DNA of 64,000 nucleotides from Caenorhabditis remanei (Eukaryota; Nematoda; Chromadorea; Rhabditida; Rhabditidae). The stretch is taken from the NCBI RefSeq assembly GCF_010183535.1, contig NC_071332.1, forward strand, positions 16,616,001 to 16,680,000, written 5' to 3'. Shown piece after piece: positions 21,206 to 33,500 of the stretch. Under the pieces are notes generated by a model. That model did not search any database, was not told the DNA's origin, and saw only the letters and a list, made by a program, of their open reading frames with translations. Both the position numbers and the translations under genes were made by a program. Numbering within the stretch: position 1 is the stretch's first letter; every line of letters starts with the position of its first letter.

Positions 21206-24200
21206 ATTATGAATTACTTGGAACCCAAGACTGATGAGTTCATAGAAATTAGATGAAAGAGTAGAACTATTAAATATGCACGCGTGTATGTCCAGATGTC
21301 CGTTTGAAATTCTCCTTTCGCAATAACACAAAATATATGCGAAGGAGTCACGTCTCAGAAGCCTCGTCGGAAATGCATACGAATGTGAGAATTGAGATGA
21401 GAAGCGAATGGGACAAGAAGTGAAAAAAAAAGGGAAATAGAGCAGATAAATAATCGAGAGTCGAGAAGTGGAAAATGTTACTTTTTCACTTTTCGATTTT
21501 TGTATGAAGTATATTTTTTTGGTTGTGAGGGTCTTGCGCCTGGCCTAGTCTTAACTTTCGTCCAGTCTCGAGTCTCCTTCAGTCTTAAGTCTCATCTCTG
21601 CGGGAGAGAGCGCAGACGACAAGAGCGTCTCGTTTCTCTTCGTCTCTCAAAACGGAAAACGAGTGTAATTCGGCTGGAATTGATGATAGATCGAAAATTT
21701 CTAAAGTACAAGATAGAGAATTTCACGGTGATTATTTTTGTAGCAAAACATTTTTCACTGAGACATCTGGATTTTGAGATATAGTGGGTGGAAGGTGATC
21801 GTCTCAGCTCCACAGAGCGCAGACGTCAAAGAGCTATATCTCGGCTCTCGGTAAGGCTAAACTAGAAATTTGAAATTCGAATAATAGAGAGTTTCATATT
21901 GGTAATTTTGACTAGGCATGGCCTAATGGTTTAAAGATTCCAGAAAAATTCAGCCAAAAAAATTTGGTCGAAAAAAACCGAAACTCACTAGGGAAGGTCA
22001 ACGAGTAATGACTTATGTGGTCCAAAATTTGACTTCATTTTTCTCCAATACCAGACCTCGAGGGCAAAAAGTGATAATATATTTGGAATCAGCGTTTTCT
22101 CAGCCTTCCAATGATATACGTCACGTCCCATATCTCCAAATTAACTTCATGACCTTCCCTAATCGGTTCCAGTTTCTCAATCTAGTTCCAGTTTCCTCTA
22201 ATTTCTTTAGTCATACTATTCCCAATACCGCTATCAATATCCCTGATTCGTGCTGACAAAAATATTTTCTAATAGTTAGTTTTCACCACCCCAGACACCA
22301 CCCTATTTCCTTATTTCCCCCATTTTTCATCCGAATTTCCTGTCATTTCTCATCTATGTTAATAAATGATTCAATGTGTAAGTCAGCAGGTCAAAAGAGA
22401 CATCTTTCTCAACATGAGTTGATTTTAGATCTTTTTTTGGCTCTCAGTAGTTCATTATTTATTCATTGATAGGGTACTAGAGATATATGTAAACATGAGT
22501 TCTCGTGGTTTCTCAGTGATTAGAGATTGAAAAGAAAACACTATATTTTTTGGTTTGGAAAATTCTGGGGTCTTGGATCTGTGGGTTCCAGACCAGTGCT
22601 GAACAAGAAAATTTTCGGATTAAAATTTTCGAAAAATTAATTAACAAAAATAGTGATTTTCGATTTTTTCTCTATTTTTTTCTAATTTTGTACTCAAAAA
22701 CAGAATTTTGGGAGTCTGTCCTTGAAATAATTTCAGTTTTCGTACAAATTCAAGGTGTTGGCCTTGGAAAAACTCATTTTAAGATTTCGGAAAAGTTTTT
22801 TGCACAGCTTCAGACTCGCCTTCTTCCAACTCTCATGATCTCTGATTTCTTCCATAAATTGAATTACTTATTGACTCGGTTCGAAAAGTAACCCAACCCC
22901 CGACGCTCATTTATTCACAGATTTTTGAATAACACATCCCACTTCAATTTTTGATCTACTCTTTCTCCCTTTCGGAACATAAAAACTACATTTTAATGCA
23001 CTTCTTTCCTCTCCAAAACTCGTCAAAAAGTTTGCGACTTTTGGTCTCTTCTACCCATATAAACCAGACACATTTCGAACGACTTCCTCCTCCGTTTTTA
23101 GACCTTTTAGGACCACTTTTTGCCTGCTTTTTTAGTTTTTATTTTTTTTTGGTAACGGAAAGGAAGATGCAACCGCGCTCTATTAAAATTTGAAATTGTG
23201 AAGACTACCTAATTAATCATTTCATAAAAAGACTCAAAAAAGTAAAAAGTGGGCGGAGCTTCCGCAAACTAATAACCGAGAGGCGCACACACAACCTAAC
23301 GACATTATACTTTTACTAGTTTCTTTTGTTCTACTTTTTCCTCATTTTTTCTTTTTTTTTCTGTTCCAAGAATTGACCTCTTCTCGTGACTTCCTGATTC
23401 GAGACGATAGGCTTAGTTGACTGAAAATCAAAAATTAAGGATATTTTTTAATTCGGATTAGTGCTCGGATCTGTGAAGGTGATCGGGTCTGACAATTTGG
23501 TTGGTTTTCAGAGAGATTTTGTGTTGAAATACTGTGAAAAAAAGAAGTTTCGACAAGGAAATTCAAAAAAAAAATTCACTTTCTCATCTGCGCACCAAAA
23601 AAATTTGCGTAAAATTAGCACGAAATTCAATTGGTGAGAATTTTTTTGTGTTGAAAATTTACAATTTTCCTAAACTTATGAATTCGATATTTTTTGTGCT
23701 ATAATATATTTTTTAAAAATGGAGAAAAATGGAAAACAATGTGCGCTTCATTCGAAAAGAAAAATTTACCTCCCTATTGTTCGTGCACGTTATAAGCTCC
23801 CGATTTGGCTGAGCGGCGACTCAATTGGGAACCTGCCCAGTAGTATGCAAAAGCGCTTCACTAAACTTCCGCCTTCGCAGGAAAATAATTTGAATTCAAA
23901 TGGACTAAAAATGACACTCTGTTTGCGTTTCAGCCCGCGAAGTGTTTTTCTGAAAATTCTTGACGAAACTTTTTTTTTCACAGTAAGCTGGAACAAGTAA
24001 TAGTGAGACTCAAGACGGAACGAGACCTCTAATCCTGGTCAATCTAATTAAGAATGTTTTAATGCTCTCTGAAACCTAATCGTTCAGATTTTTGTTTCAT
24101 CATCATCCTCCCTTCCCATTTTCCCATCGTCACACACGTGCCCTTTCCTTTCTCCCCTTTTCCTCCCCGAACCTCTTGAAAACAAAAAACGCGTCAGACG

Positions 24201-24744
24201 GGGTTTCTTTTTCAGATTAGATCAGCAGTCCACCCTCTTCTTTTTTATCCAAGAGCCATCCCTCCAAGAGCCATCTCTCGGAAGTCTAAAGTTAGACCGG
24301 GGGTGTCTGATTTCAGATGCTTTTGTCTTTAACAACAGTCAGGAAGTTTGAATTATTCAAGAACTCTCGTTTTTCTTTTTAAGCGGCTATAGTGTATATT
24401 GTCAGGCGATGTTTTTGTTTGGTTTTGTTTTCAAGAATTTTGGTATGGCAACCCGGAATGAAATTTATAGTTTTGTTGCTCAACCGAGCTACTAGTTTTG
24501 GATTTTTTTACCAGAAAATTTTGCCAAATTTTCCGAGTTCCCAAACTCTTCGATTTCTAACCACTGCATCGTACTTTACTCTCCTTTCCAGCGCCCATTA
24601 GCCTTAAGGTGGCAACCAGGAAATGTACACTTCTTACTCACCCCCTGAGTACATCCTGTTCCCTGACGGAAACCTATTTGTGGGGGCGGTACTAGATTTT
24701 TTGTGGTCATGCAGATCCCAAGACAATAAAAAGTGTTCAGTTTT
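21206..24744. other. Gene-poor intergenic region, first part
   Basis: Holds a deleted MITE (21987-22163), pyrimidine-rich tracts (about 22950-23150, 23330-23400, 24080-24260), a GTGGGCGGAGCTT motif at about 23249 and a segment near 23770-23960 with CGCTTCAC and CGCCTTCGC-type words that looks repetitive. I found no exon that I can support. Confidence 0.4.
21987..22163. mobile_element. Internally deleted MITE (ACTAGGGAAGG family)
   Basis: Starts ACTAGGGAAGGTCA and ends GACCTTCCCTAAT. The right arm (CTCGAGGGCAAAAA, ATTTGGAATCAGCG) is complete but the left arm is short. Confidence 0.7.
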
Positions 24745-25576
24745 CTCCTGAAGGTCATGGAGTCCGTTTGGGACGTAACCTGTATCATTGGAAAGCTGAG
24801 AAAATGCTGATTCCAAATATATATTTAATTTTTGCCCTCGAGGAATGGTATTTGAGAAAAAAAAGGTCAAAGTTCGATAAAATAGAGAATGGTTACCGTT
24901 TTAACACGCGAAAATTGCAAAAATTGCAATAAAATTTCGTGTGCACGGTCTCGCATACAAGAAACGTGAAGCCGATTTTTTTTTACATTCTAATTCAATT
25001 CTTTTATTTTTTGCACTGAATATGCAGTATTTTAAGGTTTTTAAACGTCGAAATGTATGAAAAAAGATCCCATCCATCAGAATAGTGGAAAATCAAATTC
25101 TCTATCTTATGAGCCAGAAAACGTCAATTTTGGTCAAAAATTCACTTTTTTGATACAGAAAAACAGATTTTCAGAAAAATGAGATTGTATCAAAAAAGTT
25201 AATTTTTGACCAAAATTGACGTTTTTCTGGCTCATAAGATAGAGAATTTGATTTTCCACTATTCTGATGGAATACCTTTTTTCATCTATTGTGACGTCTG
25301 AAAACCTAAAAATACTTCATTTTCAGTGCAAAAAATAAAAGAGTGGAATTAAAACGTGAAAAAATCGGTTTCACACCGCTCGCAGTGATTTTTCGCTGTG
25401 TGGGAGACCGTGGTGTGTCAGAAAGATAAATGATTGACATTTTTCAGAACTGTGACCTTGTTTTTCTCGTATACCATGCTTCGAGGGTAAGAACTAAATA
25501 TATATTTGGAATCAGCGTTTTCTCAGCTTTCCAATTATATAAGTCACTTTTCATAAGTCCAAACTGACTCCAGTTA
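24745..25576. mobile_element. Large palindromic MITE (ACTAGGGAAGG family, ~830 bp)
   Basis: The outer arms carry the family ends (AAGGTCATGGAGTC at 24751, and AACTGACTCCAG near 25562). Inside is a second, stronger palindrome: ATTCTCTATCTTATGAGCCA near 25098 is repeated in reverse near 25228, together with CAGAATAGTGGAAAATC. It is twice as long as the 19103 copy, so it may be a nested or composite element. Confidence 0.75.
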
Positions 25577-26271
25577 GCTTTTCCTTGAAATCATGATGGC
25601 TAACATATTGAACAACAAACGATTGAACGCTTCAAGTGACCATAAACATGAGATTTAGAGAGAAAAAGCAACAAAAAATAGAGGAAAACACATCAAAGTT
25701 CAAAAAATTTCTATTCCCTGAAAACTTTTTTGTTGCAAAGTCTAGTGTTCCTTATCCTATTCAATAGATCACTCACCTCTAAACCAATTCGTTCCTTTTT
25801 TCTCATCTCTTCCATTTTATGCCAAGCTCTTTTTTCTTTCTCAGTTTCCTTTCTAATTTTCTTTCTTTCCGTCTTCTTTCTCTCCTCTTGACTCATCTTC
25901 CTTCGTGACCCCTTCATTTTTCTACTCCGCCGTTATATTATTCTGTCTAGAAGACGTGAAGACCTGGAGACGTCTCGGGGGTAAGAAGACCTATGTGTAA
26001 TTACTATCATAAGAAACGTTTCTTTTTTTCTTTTTCTGACAAGATGTACGTATGAAAAGTTAGGAGCTGGCTGCCTTGGTCAGAATATTAGAGCACATAT
26101 GTATCTCAAAAATATTCCATTTTTACACGGTTCAATGAACAGAAAAAATTCGAGAACGCCATTGGAAAGATATGTTTTCTTTAATTTAGTAGCAATAATA
26201 GTTGGAGTGAAAAAATTTTCTCACATTGAATTTTTCAAGTTAAAAAAATATTTTCATTAAAACAATTTTTA

Positions 26272-26525
26272 ACCTAAAAATAGCTCTAAACTCTACGATC
26301 CCCATTCTCCTGACTCAAAAGGTGACTAGATTGTAGAGTTTTTCCGCGCGGCCGTGAAGTCCTCTAGGACAAGATTTTTGCTCAATTCCTCGTTTTCTCA
26401 CTTTTCCCAACAAATTTTTGAGGAATTAAGAAAAATTTTGTCCGAGAGGTCTACACGCTGAAAAACTCTTCCACCTAGAGTCAGGAGAACGGGAATTGTA
26501 GTGTTTAGAGCGAATTTTTAGATTT
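26272..26525. repeat. Palindromic repeat (~250 bp)
   Basis: Left arm GCTCTAAACTCTACGATCCC then ATTCTCCTGACTC; right arm GAGTCAGGAGAACGGGAATT then GTAGTGTTTAGAGC. Inner parts (TAGAGTTTTTCCGCG / CGCTGAAAAACTCT and TCCTCTAGGACAA / TTGTCCGAGAGG) also pair. Confidence 0.7.
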
Positions 26526-27129
26526 TTTTCCTCTTTCAAGTCCGAATACTTTTTCTCAAAAAGTAACCTCTTTTTTTTTCAAAAAACATGAAAATTCGAA
26601 CTCGAATAAAAAATGGAACAAGAGCACCCCTCTCCCTCACTCCTGTCATCGTTGCTCTCGTAATTGAATGCGATTTTGTTCTCCTTTTTTCTCTCGTTTT
26701 TTTCCACCCATAAATAAAAATTGTTTTGTTCTTCCCTCTTCCTCTCTCCCTCATTCCACGTATATTTCATCTCGTTTTTTCTTGTTAATTTTCTCCCTCC
26801 CTCATACGTATTCCCAACTTCCTCCCCCTCCAATCTCATAATATTTTTTCTTTCATTTATGTTATTTCTCATTTTTTCCATTCTGAAATTGTTTCAGACA
26901 CTTCACAACAAAAAGCGCCATGGATCTGTTTCCAACGAGCCGATTGCGACTCACACATTTGCCACAACAGGTTTGTCGTTACAACAAGTTGAAAAAATGG
27001 CGGGAAATGAAAAAGGAATGACCTAGAAAATGTATATTTTTATTTTTTTGAGTCAACGGAGCGTCAGACTCTCTTATCAAACTGTTCGCTCTACTCAATC
27101 TACAATAAAGTAATTTCTACCTCAAATCG

Positions 27130-27350
27130 TCCCATTTCAGTGCAAAATAGAGTGATTTTTTAGCTATCCCCTTAAAATGACCATAACTCTCTAGGGAGTG
27201 TCCGTAAAAAAAAGTTGTCAACTACAAAAATGAAGCACTACCTTCGGTCTGTATGGCTTATACATAATTTACTTTGTGGGACAGTCATTGATACGATAAC
27301 ACCCTCTTAAAGTTGGTCATCTTCAACTGAAAAAGACCAATATCTTACTT
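27130..27350. repeat. Second copy of the repeat at 9590-9790
   Basis: Shares AAAATAGAGTGATTTTT, AAAATGACCATAACTC, AAGTTGTCAACTACAAAAAT and AATTTACTTTGTGGGACA in the same order and spacing as 9590-9790. Confidence 0.7.
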
Positions 27351-29609
27351 CACTTATCATTACCCCAAGCTTTATTCCATTTTCCACATTTTATATGAAT
27401 GACATTTTATATGAATGATCTTTCCTCAGTTCCCAAAAAATATCCAACTTGGCCCCCTTCCAATGACATTGGTCACTCCTCGACCCAAGTATCCCCTTGT
27501 GAAAAAGAAGTGTGTTTTGAACAGGAAGTTTCGAAAATCTTGGAGACAAAAAAGGGAAGCGGATTAAATCTAAATTCATTTTGGCAACAAAATCGTAATT
27601 GAGTGAGTGTTCTTCGTGGGTTTTTTTGGTAGTGCAGTTTAATTGGATTGAGCTTTTATACCCGAATAGGAAATTCTAGGCCACCAAACTCGAAAAGAAA
27701 TGCATTTCATTCGATTTCCCCCCAGTTTGTGTGTGATTGACAAGTTTTATTCTTCCCCCCTTCTCTTCTCCTAACCCGAAATGCATAAATCACTAAAAAT
27801 GTTATTGGTCCCATATCATGAGGAACGAAGAACAACATGTGTTTCGAGTCGTTGTTTTTTTTTCTCAGGGCCTAGAAATCCACACGTGGAGAGTTAGGCC
27901 ATCCAGTGTTTATAAGACTCAAAAATAAACACTCGATGACTATTTCCATTTCTCCCCCAAAAAAATTTGTTCCCAAGAATCTCAGTTTTCGAGTTTTCGC
28001 GTGACGGATTCTTTTAGAAATAAGAATAGGAGGAGAGCAAACTGCTTATTTAGTGTCAATTGTTTTGTTTACGTGGGACTTGTTTCGTGACCTAGGAGGT
28101 CAAATTACGTCATGAAAATTGGAGGAAAGGTTTCAAATTTTTAGACAAATTTCGAGAATTTTTTGTCGAAAAAAATCGTTATGAAACCAGGCGTTCTGAA
28201 ATGTACACTTATTTCAAAACAGGTTTGAAATTGCAGGTTATGAAAAAAGTCGGGTTTAACGTGGTTCATGTATCAGTTTTTTTTAAATACTTTTCAAGGC
28301 CCGGCTTCAAAAAATGAACAATTTTTCAACATTTTTTTTGAAATTTTCTTCTACTTTTTATCTAAAATGTGAACATCTTTTGTGATTTTTCAGAATTTCT
28401 TCTAATTCTGAATGAAAGTCAAAAATTCAAAAAACTTCAAAAAATTCGAAAAATATTTAATTTTGAATTTTGGCGCCAAGTACCAGGGTCTTAATTTTGC
28501 TGGCAAGGCCTGGATCGTCCGTTTCATTTTTTCTCAGTTCAGAATCTTCTCGGTGATCGAATTCGTGGTTCGAGGTTGTCTCGTTCTAAAATTTTATGAG
28601 TTTCGAAACGGCCAAATTCCAAAATACCCGGTTCTGAAATGTCCAAATTCACCACTTCATAACAATTTACTTTTCACATTTATATTTAAAAAAACTTAAT
28701 TTCGTGTACTTATTACACCTACCTTTGAGCCCAAACTTCCCCCTGAAAGTACAAAATTGCTTCGTTTTTCTCGGTCTCACCCCCCTCCCCTAACTCATTC
28801 CTCTCTTTTTCGTTTTTATCTTATTCTTTTCCATAACGAACCAAAAAGAACAAGAAAAGAAGCAACAAAAAGTTTAGTGATGGTCGTGGGGTGGCTCATC
28901 TTCGTCGTTTCTTTTTTGTCTGCCTTCCGTCATTTCAACTTCCAAACCACACCCAATCACCCGGTTTCTGGGAACTCAGAAATGTCTTGAGGCACAACGA
29001 CAAAATTTCTTTGAAAATTTTGTATTTTTGCGATCATGCAATTTTTTTTTTGCATTGTGTTGGTTTGAACTGTAATTTAACGATTGGAATACAAATATTG
29101 TCAATTAAATGTTCTATTTTCAAAAAAACCCACATTTTCCAAGTTTCAGCTCTCTCTTAAAACCAGACAAAAAAAACTAGTTGTAGTTTTTCGGAATCCC
29201 CTGGGAGTCAAGAAATAGACAATAGCTCCGCATTATTTTCTCTCCACTTTTTCCTCATCCCCTTTTTCTCTATCTCTGCGTCTCTCAAATCCGAAATCTC
29301 TCACTTCTTTTCAAGATAGCCGCTCTTCTCTGGAAATTTGAGACAATTGTTAGCAGAAAAGTTTTGTTCTTTTCGATTTTTGATTCACTGATAACAGAAG
29401 TCACTGATTACTGAAATTTGAACTCTTTTGTTGGATTTGTCACGCTTTATTTGTTGGAGAGCTTTTGTCATGAGAGTCTAGTTTTCAGTCTGAAATTTAG
29501 GTGTCAAAGATTTTTTCATTAGTTGTAGAAATTGAAATTCTTAACGTTTTCCGAACATTCCAAAATCACAAGTTTTAAAATCTAGATGTTTTGAAATTCA
29601 TAATTGTTA

Positions 29610-30015
29610 GACCCGAGTAATTGGCGCCAAAATTCAAAATTAAAATTTTTTGAACTTTTTGAAATTTTTAGAATTTCTTTCGAGAAAAAGTCGAATTCTC
29701 GACTATCATTCAGAATCAAAAGAAATTCTGGAAAATCATCAAAAATCTTCAAATTTTCGATGAAAATTTGAAATAAAAAAATTGGTTTATTTTTTGAAGC
29801 CGTGCTTTCGGGCCGGACCGGTCTTTAAAGTTTTTAAACTTTTTTCGGATTTTTTTTTCAATTTTTCATCGAAAATGTAAAATTTTTTAATGATTCTTCA
29901 GAATTTCTTCCAATTCTGAATCATTGTCGAAAATTAGACTTTTTCGAAAAAAAGTTTTCTAAAAACTAGAAAAAACATTGAATTTTTAATTTTGACGCTA
30001 ATTACCGGGCCTTGA
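29610..30015. repeat. AT-rich palindromic repeat, uninterrupted copy
   Basis: Runs from GAGTAATTGGCGCCAAAATT to AATTTTGACGCTAATTACC. The two halves are imperfect inverted copies, including GAATTTCTTTCGAGAAAAAG / CTTTTTCGAAAAAAAG. It shares its sequence with the flanks of the CpG-rich insertion at 10899-11933. Confidence 0.65.
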
Positions 30016-30513
30016 AAAGTATGGTTAAACTCAAGCTTCCCAACTTCACGGTTTCAGATTTTCTTAGTTTCGAAGTGTCTCGGTTTCGAAACGGCCCGAC
30101 ATTCTAGTCAATTATTCTCAGTATACATGAAACCATTTCAAAACCCGGACACCTACCCTTGACGTTTCGAAACTAAATATCCGGTTTTAAAACGTCCCCA
30201 TTAAAAACCGCAAATCACCCCCTCCCCCTACTCTGCAAAAAATGCAATGCCAGCTGCTCGTTTTTCTTTTTATTCCGTAGTTCTTGCTCTCCCACCCCCT
30301 CCCCCCAACCCAATAACTCATTTCGCATCTCCAACCAATTTCCAATCTTTGCGCCCTCTTCAAGAAAACCAAAACCTCTTGGAAGAAAAGAAAACTGGAA
30401 ACCGAAATTCATTGTCTTCCTCTTCATTTCCTTTTCTTCTTTCGTTTTTTTTTGCTCGCTACGTTATTCCACTCTTTCTATTCCAATTCCTCCAGAACAT
30501 TCTCGTATAAAAA

Positions 30514-33500
30514 ATGGACGTTCTTCGCCGGATGATGCCGAGAAAAATGAAACGAGATCAGTACTCGTTTGAGCTTCTCAAAAGTAGTTCCAATATTGAA
30601 TTGTCGACGGGAGTGGGTCCAGGGACACCGCTTCCCAGGAACTTTTCACATTATGACAGTATACGAATCGCTCCGTCCACACAGTCAGCGGTCAAGAGGC
30701 CGCAAGTTGTGAAGGTTGGTTTTTTTAGGAAAACTTTATACACAATTAAAAATTCAAGAACGAAAGATAGAAAAGTCAACAAAAAAACTTATATAGAATT
30801 TATTGAAACATTCTTAATTTTTTGTCGATTTGTGTCAATTTTGTGCCAATATCCATAATTCTGTCCATTTTTGAAGCCAAAATCCTGTTGTAGTTTCCTC
30901 CGTCCTCTTCCGCCAAGGCAACACTTGATGCTCTGAAAATTTATTTTTCTCATTTTTATCTGGAAATAAATCGCTCACTCACCGAAAAACTGCTTAGAAG
31001 TAGGTTGTTTCTGCCTAATTTATCGAAAAATATTGAACTTCCGGCTCCTTATTTTTTGATTTGAATATCCGACAAGACTCTGAAAAATAGAAGTCCTATA
31101 CTGTATTTATAGGTCGCCGATAGACAAACCTCAACAAAATTGTTTTCCATTTTGTTCGAATTGGTCTCCAATAATTTTATCAACCTGAAAAACCATGAAG
31201 AAGTAAATAAATCAAAGAAATTTGAGAAAAAATAGGAAAAAAATATTCGAAATAAAAATAAAAATTGAGCTGGCCGCGAGAGAAAAAGTTAGTCCAATCA
31301 TCCATATACGATCCGTGCGCGAAAGCAATCAGAGTCCCTGAGCAGGACGTCGTAAACCATCCTCACGCGATCTCGTATCCGAGCAGTCGATAGAAAAATT
31401 GGACATCCATAAACGGACCGTGTGCGAATGAGAAATACGAGTCGCGCGCGAACGACCTATCGCGAGAAGCGTCGTTACGGATCCGTAAAGACTCCGCACA
31501 AGATTCGCATCCGTAACGCGTCTACTCGCGAACAACCTGTGCTTGCTCTTTAAGAAAAATCTGATAATCCAAGATGGTGGCCTAGGAATTCAAAATCATG
31601 ACCTAAAATCCTGAAAAATGATCTGAAATTGTCTGAAAATCCAATATATTTTCACAGTATGTATTCTGACTCCCTTTGTTGCAATTCTCTAGAAATTCCA
31701 CAATTCAAAAACCATCGAAACAAATTTCATTCCTAGAATCCTTTTTTTGAAATTTAAATATTCACGAATTGCTCTTTCCTACATATTTTTTCTCTTTTTT
31801 CATAATTTAATATCCTCCCCCACTTCCCCCAAGTTTAACTCCAATTAAATTGATGAGCTGCTCTCTTTTCAGCTCATTTTCAATTAATTTTGCATCACCC
31901 CATACCCTTTTTCTCCCTTCGGACACTGACATATTTATGCTGTTGGTTTGTCGAGTCGGCACCACACGGCTAGATAAAAAAGCAGAAAAAAGAAAAAAAA
32001 AATTCGCCGTGTGCTTTGTTTTGGTGTTCTTTCCGAATGGAATTTTTGCAGAGGAAGAAAAAAAAAGAAAAAATTTGCATCAAGGTGTATTGACTGCAAA
32101 GAGAATAGGTTTTGAAGTTTAGTCTCAGAAATTAGTTTTATTTATTTTTCTGTTATTTTCTCACCACATCATGTACATATTTCCCATGATTCCATTTCCA
32201 TGTGATTCGGTTTTCACCTGGATACGTATACTTTGTTTGCTTCAGTTTTTTTTTCTAGATTTTTTGTGGTTCTCGCTGGAAATACTACCAATTTAGTTAT
32301 AACCTAGTAGCGGTCATTTGTGTCTGGTTTCTACTATCGAACGATATATCATGGTATCTGTTACCGGTAAAATTTATCCTTTTTTTATAGTTCCTATCTG
32401 TAACTGACCAATTAGCTATCAGGTGTGTTGCTACCGGATATCTGCAACCGATTTCGAATTTTCCTGACAATTTTCACCGGCTAAGCGGATCACAAGGGTA
32501 CCTGATACCGGTCGGTCTGTTGGTACCTGTCTGATTTTATTTGAGCTTGCTACAGGTATATAAAAAAGTCAAATTATTACCTTTCTGAGACTCGAAATCT
32601 TTTTGCAATTCTTACCATTTTTCGCGTTTAAAAAGGTAATAATTCTCGAGGGCAAAAACTAAATATATATTTGGAACCAGCGTTTTTTCAGCATTCCAAT
32701 GATATAAGTCAAGTCCCATAACTTCAAACTGACTCTATAACCTTCCCTAGTAAGTATTACCTGTTGGAATGAATTTTGAGCCCAACAACTAAATGTGATC
32801 CCGAGTCAATCTCATCCCATATAACTTTCCAACTCTTCTGATCCATCCTCGATTTGTGACCAGTCCCCAACCCGCATGTGACTTCCTCCGTTTAGAAATT
32901 CAATGCCACCCTCAATCTGTCCTCTTTTTTAGGGAGAGAGGCGACTAAAAAGTCTAAAAATAAAATGGGTTTCTAATTGTTTCTAGAGTAGTGACTCCGA
33001 AAAATAGAAAACATAAAAGTTCTCGTAAAACAGAGATTTAATAACTCTCTGAGGTTTGTGGCTACAGTATCCGCTCGTAAATTCCAGTCGTAAAGGTAGA
33101 AGGGTATCCATTCTTCTCTTCAAAACTACTAAACTAGGCGGAATTTTTTTTCTAGTTTTTTAGTCCTCTCTCCCTAGTTTTTCGGCTTTTCGAGAATCTG
33201 TTTCAGAATGCATGCATTCATGTTCGGATTGTCTGTCAACACACCACCTCGTTTCGCTTTTTTGTGTCTCCCTGACGACTTTTCTCTCGTGTCGTTTCAC
33301 TTTTTGCTCCGCTTTCTCTTTTTTCGGAGGCAAAACGATGCTCTTTGTGCTTTCGGCTACTCTGACTTTGAGATAAGATGCGGCGGATACCAGGAAGTTT
33401 TTTGAGAGCTGGGGAAACAGGAAATACATGTTCTGGTGTTGGATTGGGGAAGTGGGAATGTCTGTGAGAATGAGATCAAAGTTGACGGCTCTGCTGCCGG

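Larger units (their letters stand above)
25577..30513. other. Gene-poor intergenic region, second part
   Basis: Very rich in pyrimidine runs on + (25780-25920, 26690-26880, 28760-28860, 29230-29330, 30410-30480) and in short inverted repeats. No supported exon. The last 300 bases probably include the promoter and leader of the gene at 30514. Confidence 0.4.

Noticed and set aside
26536..26881. Arg/Glu/Lys-rich open frames on - near 26.5-26.9 kb
   Set aside because: Translation of a pyrimidine-rich low-complexity tract; no start context, splice sites or domain.
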